From the NCBI GenBank assembly GCA_031261505.1, contig JAISJN010000004.1, forward strand, positions 1-64,000: a stretch of 64,000 nt of DNA, given 5' to 3'. The translations under genes were made by a program, and so were the position numbers. Source of the DNA: Clostridioides sp. Lineage in GTDB: Bacteria; Bacillota; Clostridia; Peptostreptococcales; Peptostreptococcaceae. Positions 43,994 to 53,116 of this stretch are shown one piece after another (position 1 is the stretch's first letter; each line of letters opens with the position of its first letter). The notes under the pieces were generated by a model, which searched no databases, was not told where the DNA came from, and saw nothing but the letters and a program-made list of their open reading frames with translations.

Positions 43994-44904
43994 CGAAAAA
44001 CACTAGTAGTGTGATAAATTCTTTTGAATCATTTCATCCACTTGTAAACTTCTACTACTTCGCTGGAGTAATTGCATGCACAATGTTTTTTATGCATCCA
44101 GTGTTTTTAGTGATTTCGTTTCTCCTATCCTTTGCATATTCAGTTATGCTTAACGGGAAGAAAGCAGTTAGATTTAATTTACTTTATATGTTGCCTATTT
44201 TAGTTATAACGGCAGTAATCAATCCAGCGTTTAGCCATCAGGGGGTTACGATACTAGGATATTTAAGAAGTGGAAATCCACTTACCTTGGAATCTATAGT
44301 ATTTGGAATATGTTCAGCCTTCATGTTCGTATCGGTTATTCTATGGTTCTCGTGCTATAATGCAGTGATGAGTTCGGATAAATTTATTTATCTATTCGGG
44401 AGGATAATTCCATCGCTATCACTTATATTTTCCATGGTTTTGAGATTTGTTCCAAGGTATAAAAATCAGATCAAGGAGATATCTAATTCGCAAAAATGTA
44501 TAGGTAAGGATGTAAGTGATGGGAATCTCATTCAGAGGGCTAAAAATGGGATGAAGATAATTTCAATCATGGTTACCTGGGCGCTTGAGAATGGTATAGA
44601 GACAGCGGATTCTATGAAGTCCAGAGGTTACGGATTAAAGGGAAGAACCAGTTTCTCGAATTTTAGATTTGATTCTAGGGATAAAAAAGTTTTATCCCTT
44701 ATGATTGTTTTTACGATAGTTATATTATTTGGAGCCTATATGGGTGAAAATACCATGGTATTTTTCCCGAGCATGTACATTTCTGATTTTACGCCATTGA
44801 GCGCCCTTGTATACTTATCCTATTTTGGATTATGCTCAACGCCGTTGTGTATAGAGGTAATAGAAAACAAAAGATGGGCGAGAATTAAGGGGGAAATTAG
44901 ATGA
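43990..44904 (+). CDS. ECF transporter T component (EcfT/CbiQ family)
   Basis: 304 residues from ATG 43990, nine bases after GGAGGG; the track start at 43969 lies upstream of that site. Several hydrophobic helices and the cytoplasmic coupling motif region 'GIETADSMKSRGYGLKGR' (the 'ARG/SRG' motif that contacts the ATPases) identify an energy-coupling factor transmembrane protein. The ATGA overlaps on both sides couple it to the DUF4430 lipoprotein gene and the ATPase gene. Confidence 0.9.
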   Translation: MTKNTSSVINSFESFHPLVNFYYFAGVIACTMFFMHPVFLVISFLLSFAYSVMLNGKKAVRFNLLYMLPILVITAVINPAFSHQGVTILGYLRSGNPLTLESIVFGICSAFMFVSVILWFSCYNAVMSSDKFIYLFGRIIPSLSLIFSMVLRFVPRYKNQIKEISNSQKCIGKDVSDGNLIQRAKNGMKIISIMVTWALENGIETADSMKSRGYGLKGRTSFSNFRFDSRDKKVLSLMIVFTIVILFGAYMGENTMVFFPSMYISDFTPLSALVYLSYFGLCSTPLCIEVIENKRWARIKGEIR

Positions 44905-46868
44905 GTGTATTCTCAGTTAAGAATTTAAACTTTACATATCCTCAGAGGAAGATTCCAGCATTAAGGGATATAAATATAGAAATAGATAAGGGAAAGTTTG
45001 TCCTTATCTGTGGAAAATCTGGATGTGGGAAGAGCACGCTCTTAAGGCATTTAAAACCGGTTTTGACACCACATGGGGAAAAAAGTGGAGAGATAAAATT
45101 TGGATCTAAAAATATAGATGAGGTAGATGCTAGAGAGCAGGCGTCTAAAATAGGCTACGTGCTTCAGAGCCCAGACAATCAAATAGTTACTGACAAGGTA
45201 TGGCACGAGTTAGCCTTTGGTCTAGAGAACCTAGGGTATGACAACAAGAGTATAAGGCTTAGAGTGGCTGAAATGGCTAGCTTCTTTGGAATTCAGACAT
45301 GGTTTCTAAAGAATGTATCAGAGCTATCTGGTGGACAAAAGCAACTTTTAAATCTAGCAGCAATCATGACTATGCAGCCAGAGGTCTTGATATTTGACGA
45401 ACCGACTTCACAACTAGATCCTATAGCAAAGGGAGAGTTTCTACAGACGATAAAAAAAATCAACACAGAGCTCGGCACGACTATAGTGATGTCAGAACAT
45501 AATTTAGAGGACGCGTTCAATATGGCTGATGAAGTTATAGTAATGGATGACGGTAGGATAATCGCTAGGGGTGAACCAAAGGCTGTAGGTCAGAGACTGC
45601 ACGAGATTGGCAGCGATATGTTTTCTGCAGTTCCAACACCTATGAAGATAGCCATAGAGGTCGAAAAAGACCTAGCTAGATTATCGACTATGGATGTAGA
45701 TACAAGAGAGTTTGATCACCATGGGGCGAGTCGAAACCGTGAAAGCCAAGAAAGTGAAAGTAAGAAATGCGAAAACAAGAAATATAAAAGTGAGAAATGC
45801 GAAAGTAAGGACTGCGAAATCCGAAACTTGAGCGAGATACCGATAAATGTGAAAGAAGGTCGCTTTTGGCTTGAGAAGATGTTTAGGAATAGAGAAATAA
45901 CTTGCAAGATAAATGATTTGGATTATAGAGAGAAAAATAATTTTACTGTATCAAATAGACATAGCATGCTTAAACTTAGCAGAAATAGAAAACCTAGTAA
46001 AAACGAGAAATTCAGCAAAAATAAGAAAATTAGATTATCAAGGCATGAGAACAAATCAAATTTAGCGATTTCAGTGAAAGGAGCCTGGTTTAGATACGAA
46101 AAAAACGAAGATGACGTGGTGAGGGATCTGTCAATAGATATAGAGACGGGAAAATTCCACTGCATAGTCGGTGGAAATGGAACGGGGAAGACGACGTCAC
46201 TCTACCTGATGAGTGGGATGAATAAGGTTCGCAGAGGCAGTGTAGAGATCTTTGGCAAAAATATAAATAAATACAGCAAGAAGGAGCTCTACTCCTGCGG
46301 TATCGCAGTACTTCCACAAAATCCTCAGACTCTTTTTACAAAGAAAAACGTAGAGCTAGACCTACTCGAGATGCTATCTGATAAAAAAATAGATAAAGAT
46401 AATAAGAGAGATATAATACAGAGCATATCAGACCTTGTGGGCATTGGAGAATTGATGAACTCTCATCCCTACGATTTAAGTGGAGGAGAGCAACAGAAGT
46501 TAGCACTTGCCAAGGTCTTATTGCTAGAGCCTAGGATTTTACTCCTAGACGAGCCTACTAAGGGATTTGATAGCGAATTCAACGATAGGTTTGCAGAGAT
46601 AATAGAAAAGTTAAAAGATAGGGGTGTAACCGTAGTCATGGTGACTCACGATATAGAATTCTGTGCTAGATATGCAGATAAATGTTCTTTGTTTTTCAAC
46701 GGAAATATCGTGACTACAGATAGGCCGAGAGAGTTTTTCTCGGGCAATAGTTTTTATACAACAGTGGCAAATAGGATGAGCAGAGGTTATTTTGAAGAAG
46801 CTATAACAAGTGAGGACGTGATAGATTTATGCAAGAAAAATCTAGATTTAGAAAAAGAACTATCCTAG
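44901..46868 (+). CDS. ECF transporter fused double ATPase (EcfA-EcfA')
   Basis: 655 residues with two ABC domains in one chain. The first has Walker A 'GKSGCGKSTLL', signature 'LSGGQKQLL' and Walker B 'VLIFDEPTSQLDP'. The second has Walker A 'GGNGTGKTTSL', signature 'LSGGEQQKLAL' and Walker B 'ILLLDEPTKGFDS'. Between them, about residues 265-390 form an unusually long linker with low-complexity stretches, including 'ESKKCENKKYKSEKCESKDC' and 'KPSKNEKFSKNKK'. It powers the importer with the T and S components on either side. Both sites look catalytically intact. Confidence 0.94.
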   Translation: MSVFSVKNLNFTYPQRKIPALRDINIEIDKGKFVLICGKSGCGKSTLLRHLKPVLTPHGEKSGEIKFGSKNIDEVDAREQASKIGYVLQSPDNQIVTDKVWHELAFGLENLGYDNKSIRLRVAEMASFFGIQTWFLKNVSELSGGQKQLLNLAAIMTMQPEVLIFDEPTSQLDPIAKGEFLQTIKKINTELGTTIVMSEHNLEDAFNMADEVIVMDDGRIIARGEPKAVGQRLHEIGSDMFSAVPTPMKIAIEVEKDLARLSTMDVDTREFDHHGASRNRESQESESKKCENKKYKSEKCESKDCEIRNLSEIPINVKEGRFWLEKMFRNREITCKINDLDYREKNNFTVSNRHSMLKLSRNRKPSKNEKFSKNKKIRLSRHENKSNLAISVKGAWFRYEKNEDDVVRDLSIDIETGKFHCIVGGNGTGKTTSLYLMSGMNKVRRGSVEIFGKNINKYSKKELYSCGIAVLPQNPQTLFTKKNVELDLLEMLSDKKIDKDNKRDIIQSISDLVGIGELMNSHPYDLSGGEQQKLALAKVLLLEPRILLLDEPTKGFDSEFNDRFAEIIEKLKDRGVTVVMVTHDIEFCARYADKCSLFFNGNIVTTDRPREFFSGNSFYTTVANRMSRGYFEEAITSEDVIDLCKKNLDLEKELS

Positions 46869-47542
46869 CGAGTATATTGATTTTGATTGTAATACCGCTC
46901 ACTATCTTGGCGGGAGTGTTCTATATGGACGATAGGAAGTACTATGTCATAAGCATGGCTATACTAGCGTACTCGTTTTTGCCATTCATACTGGTTTTTG
47001 AAAATAGAAAGCCTCAGGCGAGGGAACTGATTGTTATAGCCGTATTATCTGCAATAGCTGTAGCGGGTAGAGGGGCGTTTTTTATGATTCCCCAGTTTAA
47101 GCCAGTGGTCGCCATAGTCATAGTATCAGGAGTCTGCTTCGGAGCTGAGTCTGGATTTTTCGTCGGAGCTATGTCTGGATTCGTCTCGAACTTTTTCTTT
47201 GGACAGGGTCCCTGGACGCCATGGCAGATGTTTTGTTTCGGAGTAATTGGATTCTTAGCTGGAATCATGTTTCAGAGGGGATTACTTAAGAAGAATGTAG
47301 TGCCATTATGTATTTTTGGAGGCATATCTACGTTTTTTATCTACGGTGGAATAATAAATATCTGGTCTCTGTTGATGTTCACCTCGGAGATAACCAAGGC
47401 ATCGGTCATAGCAATATATACGTCAGCGATTCCGTTTGACATGATTCACGCTGCATCTACTGTTGTATTTCTAGCACTTATAGCAAATCCTATGATTGAA
47501 AAATTAGATAGGATTAAGGTCAAGTATGGCTTGATAGAATAA
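46829..47542 (+). CDS. ECF transporter S component (probable corrinoid/cobalamin specificity)
   Basis: 237 residues, six or more hydrophobic segments. 'AVAGRGAFFMIPQFKPVVAIVIVSGVCFG' and 'GQGPWTPWQMFCFGVIGFLAG' are typical of S components. It overlaps the ATPase gene by 40 bases. The substrate is inferred to be cobalamin or a related corrinoid because the operon is under a cobalamin riboswitch and carries transcobalamin-like domains; CbrT is a known ECF S component for B12 in lactobacilli. Last gene of the operon, followed by a perfect terminator. Confidence 0.85.
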   Translation: MQEKSRFRKRTILASILILIVIPLTILAGVFYMDDRKYYVISMAILAYSFLPFILVFENRKPQARELIVIAVLSAIAVAGRGAFFMIPQFKPVVAIVIVSGVCFGAESGFFVGAMSGFVSNFFFGQGPWTPWQMFCFGVIGFLAGIMFQRGLLKKNVVPLCIFGGISTFFIYGGIINIWSLLMFTSEITKASVIAIYTSAIPFDMIHAASTVVFLALIANPMIEKLDRIKVKYGLIE

Positions 47543-47596
47543 AAATGGAGGAAGTTGATTTTGGATTTGACATAATCAACTTCCTCCATTTTTATT
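47541..47596 (+). terminator. Terminator of the corrinoid-capture operon
   Basis: AAAAATGGAGGAAGTTGATT and its exact 20-base complement ending in TTTTT; overlaps the stop codon of the S-component gene. Confidence 0.93.
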
Positions 47597-47620
47597 TAAC
47601 GATCTATATTTTTAGATTTT

Positions 47621-47672
47621 TATAACTTGAGATAAATGTCACCCACCAAAGTAGGTGGGGGACATCTTTCTT
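47621..47672 (+). repeat. Dispersed hairpin element, copy 6 (first half only)
   Basis: TATAACTTGAGATAAATGTC, CCCACC...GGTGGG, GACATCTTTCTTAGATG. On the minus strand it runs into the 3' end of the CWB2-LprI pseudogene, replacing the expected end of the LprI domain. Confidence 0.7.
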
Positions 47673-48853
47673 AGATGTATTTTTAGCGTCGTTGTCTCTA
47701 TTTTTAACCCAGCTATTTTGTGATGCCTGGATTTTATTCTTATCAGAAGATGATAGGTTGGCGTTTAATGTTCCTCTCACGCTATCTAGGAAATAACCCC
47801 ATATTTCAATCATCTCAGTTTGAGCAGCTACTTTGTCAGCACCAGTGTAACCGTCATCTATCTCATCTATAAATTCTTTGTTGGCGTTGAATAATTCTAG
47901 GTATTCACTGTATAGATAAGGTCAAAATTTAACATCGATACCCTTCATTAGGTACTTCATCTGATGTATTGATCTTTCATTACCATTTCAACCTACCTTG
48001 GTGATAGTTGCAAAGTTTTTAGACTTAATTAGGTCTTTTTGACTAGCGGTAAGTGAAATATTTGGAACTAACATCACAGGTGATTGTTTCATACTGGCTA
48101 GGACTCCTACTGATAAGGCATCTATCAAGTCATTTGACTTAGTTGCACCGTTAAAGGTTTTGGATATCGTTAGCTGAATAGAAATTATTTATAATTTTCG
48201 TGTTAGTTTCGTTTCTGTTATTTCCGAAAAGTCTTGTAGAGCCTGGAAGCGCTAAAACTTCCTTTGAGAAATGTACATCTCAGCCGATTACATATTCCTT
48301 TTTGATTGAGTTATCTGCTATGTAAGATTCAAACTCTAATATTGAACCGTTTTTGTTCGTAAGAATTACCGGCATTGTATTCTGTGCTGAAATAGGAGCG
48401 ATACTTACTGCATCTGCAAGTCCTTTATCGCCGTTTACAATTGAAATTTCTGATACTGTAGTTAAATCTTTTAGCTTGTTCGCTATGTTGAAAGAAGTAG
48501 CGTATCTAGTTTCACCTTGGATTCTTTCCCTTCGTATCCAGATGTAACAAAAGCTTCTTCTGTAGATTTACTTATTGAATTTTCTCCACCGATTATATAA
48601 ATCTTTTTAGCCTGCAATTCAGAAAGTCTAGTTTTGGTTTCTGAAGATAGGCCGTCTTTGTTTGTAAGTAGTATAGGTGCATTTAGCGCCTTAGCTAATG
48701 GTGTGACAGATAAAGCATCTGGAATTGACGAGCTGTTTAGCAAGACGACATTTTCTGCATGTTCAAATTCTGCCTTTGATATCTTGATACTAGTATCGAA
48801 TCTGTCCTTTCCAACTAGTTCGGCAAATGTAGCCGTCTTAGTATCACCACGCC
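47640..48853 (-). pseudogene. CWB2 - LprI-like (DUF1311) surface protein pseudogene
   Basis: Conceptual translation on the minus strand gives three CWB2 repeats ('VGKDRFDTSIKIS', 'IQGETRYATS', 'FGNNRNETN') close to the CWB2 module of the protein at 38288. Then a C-terminal 'DSVRGTLNANLSSSDKNKI' ... 'SQNSWVKNRDNDAK' resembles the lysozyme-inhibitor LprI/DUF1311 domain. Lesions: no start or signal peptide (homology begins near 48853), a frameshift near 48530, TGA codons at 48280-48282, 47988-47990 and 47922-47924, a small deletion near 48155, and a 3' end entering a repeat element. The track ORFs here (48353, 48483, 48634, 47604) are fragments or shadows. Confidence 0.85.
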
Positions 48854-48981
48854 TCGGTAAATTATAACATAACTTCTAGACCTGTACATAAATTATACAA
48901 TCAAAGGAATAAGAAGTGTTTATGGAAGTAAGCACAATAACAAGCAATCGCACTCAACGAATATACTTCATTGGCATTAGC

Positions 48982-51195
48982 TTATTTTGTGCGTGGGTTT
49001 AATATTTTCCAGCTAAACCATTCAGTGTTTGGATTGAGCTCGTATTTTAAGGTGGCGTCGAACTTATTTCCGTTCTTGTCGACTATACCCTTTATATCTG
49101 ACTCGCCCTTTTTAAGTATATTTTTGACCATGGTCTTCGTGGGTTTTTTCTTGTACTTAGCTAAATATTTATCGTCCTTAAAAACTCCAAACTTACATTC
49201 GCTGTACCCTTCACAGAAGTACCCTTTTTTTGACTCGTAGACATCTTTCTTACACACTGGACATTTCCCGAGTGAAACCCTCTCAGAATCGGTGTTTGCA
49301 GCACTACTTGAATCTAATGTCGATTTAGAGTATGAAGACTTTGAGTACTTAGTTGAACCCTCTTTCGTGTATCTCTTTGTTTTTGGGTTGTACACGTATT
49401 TCTCAGTGCTTATATTCTTTGGCTCGTCCATCTTTATCCTGCCGACGTTCTCATAGATGAAGTTTATTATATTGTAGAGGTATTCCTTTTTTGTAAACTT
49501 ACCTTTTTGAATGTCACTGAGGCTTTTTTCTAGTTTGCCCGTGTAGTCGACGTCAAATAGATCTTTCACTGGAAATATTTCTACTAGGTTCTTGCCGAGA
49601 GCGGTGATAGAATAGGATTTTCCCTTTTTCTGCACGTATCCAACTGTACCGATTTTCTTGAGCACCTCGGCTCTAGTACTTGAAGTACCGATTGAATAAC
49701 CTGATAGTACGGTTGTGTCCTCGTCAGGAACGTTTTTACCACAGTTTTTCATGGCTTTTAATAGCGTGTCTTCGGTGTAGGGTTTCGGTGGAGTAGTCTG
49801 TTTTTCAACAGGCTGAACTCCGAGAACATCAACCTCCTCGCCCTTAGTGACCATTGGGAGCAGGTTGTCCTTTTCTTCTTTTCCGAATAACTCGAGGTAG
49901 CCTTTGCTCTTTAGCACCTTGCCCTTGGTTACAAATACGTTTGAATCAAGGTCTGTCTTTATCTCAGTGTTTTCATACTCTGCAGGAGGCATGAAGTTTG
50001 CGATAAATCTATCCTTTATTATATTGTAGACTATAGTCTCATCTGGAGTAAGCTTGCCAGGTAAGATATAAGTAGGAATAATCGCACTATGAGAGTCGAC
50101 TTTCGAGGAATCAAAGACCCTCTTGCTCTTTGTAAAGTTGACTAGATTTTCATAGGGAAGACCAGTTTTCAACTTGTTTAAAGTCTGTTCAACCTTTCCG
50201 ACCAGACTCTCCTCTAGGTACATAGAGTCGGTTCTAGGGTAGGTGATGTATCCACCGTGACCCTTTCCTTCGTAAAGTGATTGGCAGACGTTTAGAACCT
50301 TCTCAGAGGTGAAGCTTGCGTACTTAGAGGTAACAAATCCCTGAAGCGAGGTTAAACTGAATAATTTCGGGGAGTATTCCTTAGAAGTAGTGACCTTCTT
50401 GTCTGAGATGACAGCCTTGTCTGATCTTATCTCACTTATTATCTTATTTGCCTCATCTATGGTATCAAATTTTGTTTCCTTCTTTAATGTCAATTTTCCT
50501 TTGTAATTCCCGGCTTTTGCCATGAAGCTTCCCTCTATTTCATAGTATATCTTCGGTATGAAATTCTGTATTTCCATATCTCTATCATATACTAGTTTTA
50601 CGGTAGGGAGGATGACCCTTCCTATATTTAGAAGTTTGCCGTTTCCGTATTTCAGAGTAGCAGCAGAGGTGAAGTTTATCCCAATCAACCAATCGGTTAT
50701 GAGCCTAGTGTATCCAGCTGCTTGGAGATTTCTCATCTCTACCTCGTCCTTTAAATTAGACATTCCTCGAGTAATATCTTCTGGGGTCCATTCGTTTACC
50801 AAAATTCTCTTCACAGGTTTCTTGTTTTTAGCCATGAGGAAAATCAGAAAGGCTATGAGTTCCCCCTCTCTGTCGTTGTCGGTAGCGTTGATTACAAATT
50901 CAATATCGTCGCGTTTCAAGAGTCCTTTAACTACATTGAATTGTTTTTTCTTACTGCTATCTATTTTAAATTTGAATTTATCTTGTGGAACAAAGGGAAA
51001 ATTATTCATCTTCCAAGAACCAGAGTATCTTTCTTTGTCGTAGTCCTTCATATCGTATAACGACACCAAATGGCCTACAGCATATGTAACTATATAATTA
51101 TTTCCCTGAAAATAACCGTCGTTTCTTGTAGTAGCACCCAAGAAGGATGCAATAGTTTTGGCTACTGACGGTTTTTCTGCTAAAATAAGTTTCAT
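48982..51195 (-). CDS. topB: DNA topoisomerase III
   Basis: 737 residues from the ATG at 51195, set by AGGAGGATATTA just upstream; the track's 51234 start precedes it. Type IA topoisomerase: TOPRIM domain at the N-terminus ('LILAEKPSVAKTIASFLGA', 'ATDNDREGELIAF'), active-site region 'GYITYPRTDSMYL' with the catalytic Tyr, and a C-terminal zinc-ribbon 'CPVCKKDVYESKKGYFCEG'. It decatenates DNA and resolves recombination intermediates. It is encoded alone against the neighbouring genes. No clear terminator was seen in 48854-48981. Confidence 0.95.
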   Translation of the reverse strand: MKLILAEKPSVAKTIASFLGATTRNDGYFQGNNYIVTYAVGHLVSLYDMKDYDKERYSGSWKMNNFPFVPQDKFKFKIDSSKKKQFNVVKGLLKRDDIEFVINATDNDREGELIAFLIFLMAKNKKPVKRILVNEWTPEDITRGMSNLKDEVEMRNLQAAGYTRLITDWLIGINFTSAATLKYGNGKLLNIGRVILPTVKLVYDRDMEIQNFIPKIYYEIEGSFMAKAGNYKGKLTLKKETKFDTIDEANKIISEIRSDKAVISDKKVTTSKEYSPKLFSLTSLQGFVTSKYASFTSEKVLNVCQSLYEGKGHGGYITYPRTDSMYLEESLVGKVEQTLNKLKTGLPYENLVNFTKSKRVFDSSKVDSHSAIIPTYILPGKLTPDETIVYNIIKDRFIANFMPPAEYENTEIKTDLDSNVFVTKGKVLKSKGYLELFGKEEKDNLLPMVTKGEEVDVLGVQPVEKQTTPPKPYTEDTLLKAMKNCGKNVPDEDTTVLSGYSIGTSSTRAEVLKKIGTVGYVQKKGKSYSITALGKNLVEIFPVKDLFDVDYTGKLEKSLSDIQKGKFTKKEYLYNIINFIYENVGRIKMDEPKNISTEKYVYNPKTKRYTKEGSTKYSKSSYSKSTLDSSSAANTDSERVSLGKCPVCKKDVYESKKGYFCEGYSECKFGVFKDDKYLAKYKKKPTKTMVKNILKKGESDIKGIVDKNGNKFDATLKYELNPNTEWFSWKILNPRTK

Positions 51196-51209
51196 TAATA
51201 TCCTCCTAT

Positions 51210-51309
51210 ATAACTTGAGATAAATGTCCCCCACCTCTTCAAGTGGTGGGCATTTATCTCATTTCAGTTGGGTTAAATTACCCACTGAAAGCGTTGAATC
51301 ACCATTTAA
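51210..51309 (+). repeat. Dispersed hairpin element, copy 7 (best preserved)
   Basis: TATAACTTGAGATAAATG, CCCCCACC/GGTGGTGGGC arms, CATTTATCTCATTTCAGTTG, TACCCACTGAAAGCGTTGAA, ending TCACCATTTAA. It lies in the topB 5' region between divergent genes, so it is not restricted to gene 3' ends. Confidence 0.85.
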
Positions 51310-51563
51310 CTTGAGAGCTATTCCGCAATTTTATATTTAGTGGAACCTCTCGTTTCAGCACATATGGATTTTAAACCATGTATATTATAACATTTATGCT
51401 AGAATATTTCTATCTGTGCAAATAGATTGGATTCAATTTAAAGACTGAGTATTTTTTAAGATAGTTTTACTGGTATTTAATTCGCTGTAGATTAGTAGCG
51501 AAAATTTGTTATACTATAAAAGAGAGAATATACGAAGGAATTGAGAAAATGGAGGTAATAAAA

Positions 51564-51998
51564 ATGTACAATTTAAAAATAAAAAGACTAAACGGAGAGG
51601 CGAAGTTGCCTAGTTTTGCACATATCGGAGACGCTGGGATGGACTTATACTCGGTAGAAGAGATTGTGATCGAAAGCGGTGAGACTGCACTTGTGAGCAC
51701 TGGTATAGCTATAGAGCTTCCTAAAAATACAGAAGCTCAGGTAAGACCTAGGAGTGGACTTGCGCTAAAACATTCGGTGACTGTATTGAACACTCCAGGT
51801 ACGATAGATGAGGGTTATAGAGGAGAGTTAAGAGTTATTTTGATAAACCACGGAAAAGAAGCATTCAAGGTTGAAAAACATATGAAGATAGCACAGATGC
51901 TTGTAAAACCGACATATGCAGTGAATATAGAGGAAGTGGAAGAATTATCTGATTCAGAAAGAGGAGAAGGTGGATTTGGTTCTACTGGATTAAAATAA
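51564..51998 (+). CDS. dut: dUTP diphosphatase
   Basis: 144 residues from ATG 51564, six bases after GGAGGTAA; the track's 51549 start includes the ribosome site. Trimeric dUTPase with the five motifs visible: '[11 protein letters not shown]', '[12 protein letters not shown]', '[16 protein letters not shown]', 'KIAQMLV' and the C-terminal '[10 protein letters not shown]' lid. It hydrolyses dUTP to dUMP, keeping uracil out of DNA. The stop codon lies in TAACTTGAGGTAAAT, a left-end remnant of the hairpin element. Confidence 0.97.
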   Translation: MYNLKIKRLNGEAKLPSFAHIGDAGMDLYSVEEIVIESGETALVSTGIAIELPKNTEAQVRPRSGLALKHSVTVLNTPGTIDEGYRGELRVILINHGKEAFKVEKHMKIAQMLVKPTYAVNIEEVEELSDSERGEGGFGSTGLK

Positions 51999-52067
51999 CT
52001 TGAGGTAAATCGATTAAAAAACACGTAGTGTGAATAAATAGCAAATTAATGATCTAAGAGGTGAAAA

Positions 52068-52958
52068 ATGAGTAATTTATCTGGAAATGGCTGTGACATT
52101 CTAGTTCCATTCAACGAGAGGATTCCGTTGAGAGATATAGAAAAGAGCCTAATAAAGAAAAAAAATAGAAAAAATTTATGGTCGAAATTTATAAAGGCGA
52201 TAAAAGATTACTCTTTGGTAGAAGAGGGTGATAAGATAGCAGTCGCCGTATCTGGTGGCAAGGACAGTTTGGTGATGTCGAAATTATTCCAAGAGCTTAA
52301 GAGACATGGACAGGTTGATTTTGAATTGGAGTTTATAGCCATGGACCCAGGATACCACGAGAGCATAAGAGAACTGTTGATAGACAACTGCCAATATCTA
52401 GACATCCCTATCCACCTATTCGAATCCAAAATATTCGAGATAGCAGACGAGATAGCGAAGGACTACCCCTGTTATATGTGTGCTAGGATGAGAAGGGGAG
52501 CGCTGTACTCAAAGGCGAAGGAATTAGGGTGCAACAAGCTTGCATTAGGTCATCACTACGATGACGTAATTGAGACTACGATGTTAAATCTCCTATGCTC
52601 GGGTAATTTCAAAACCATGCTTCCAAAACTAGATTCGACAAACTTCGAGGGAATTCAAATAATTAGACCTCTTTACTACATCAGGGAGGAATATATAAGT
52701 AAATTTATACAAAACGCAGGTATATGGCCTCTAAACTGCGCCTGTATGGTCGCTGCGAAAAAGACCGGAAATAAGAGGTATGAGATAAAAGAATTGATTA
52801 AAAATCTAGAAAAGACATTCGTGAATGTAGAGAAGTCGATATTTAGGGCAGCTGAGAACGTAAATGTGGACTCGGTGCTAGGATGGCAGATGGACGGAGA
52901 AAAACACTCGTTTTTAGAGAGATTCGAAAGTGAATCTAAGGACGATGAACTAGATTAG
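52068..52958 (+). CDS. TtcA family tRNA 2-thiolation PP-loop protein
   Basis: 296 residues. The PP-loop 'AVSGGKDSLVMSKLFQEL' near residue 63 binds ATP. 'CYMCARMRRGALYSKAKELGC' supplies a CxxC pair, and 'ALGHHYDDVIETTMLNLL' and 'LNCACMV' are typical of TtcA-like Fe-S thiolases. TtcA makes 2-thiocytidine at position 32 in some tRNAs; the Firmicutes homologues are less studied, so the exact target base is uncertain. Confidence 0.88.
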   Translation: MSNLSGNGCDILVPFNERIPLRDIEKSLIKKKNRKNLWSKFIKAIKDYSLVEEGDKIAVAVSGGKDSLVMSKLFQELKRHGQVDFELEFIAMDPGYHESIRELLIDNCQYLDIPIHLFESKIFEIADEIAKDYPCYMCARMRRGALYSKAKELGCNKLALGHHYDDVIETTMLNLLCSGNFKTMLPKLDSTNFEGIQIIRPLYYIREEYISKFIQNAGIWPLNCACMVAAKKTGNKRYEIKELIKNLEKTFVNVEKSIFRAAENVNVDSVLGWQMDGEKHSFLERFESESKDDELD

Positions 52959-53008
52959 TAAATAGATTAATAAAATCGAACCGATAAGAATATAGATAAT
53001 ATAGAAAG

Positions 53009-53093
53009 AACTCGAGAAATATGTCCCCCACCCTCTAGATGCGGTGGGCATATTATGATTTCAGTGTTGGGATATCAAACCAATAACCATTTA
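53009..53093 (+). repeat. Dispersed hairpin element, copy 9
   Basis: GAACTCGAGAAATATGTCC, CCCACC...GCGGTGGGCATAT, ATGATTTCAGTGTTGG, ending AATAACCATTTAA. Arm changes ATATG/CATAT keep the pairing. Confidence 0.75.
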
Positions 53094-53116
53094 ATTATTT
53101 AATAAAAGGAGAGATT

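Noticed and set aside
47900-48300. TGA read as glycine (alternative genetic code or recoding)
   Set aside because: The same locus also has a frameshift, a deletion and no start, while intact genes in the window end with TGA as a normal stop (for example 42686-43993 and 43990-44904).
48353-48867. Plus-strand ORFs at 48353 and 48634
   Set aside because: They are shadows of the minus-strand CWB2 pseudogene; no ribosome site or recognisable protein features.
50558-51043. 161-residue plus-strand ORF inside topB
   Set aside because: Antisense to the conserved N-terminal half of topoisomerase III; no independent support.
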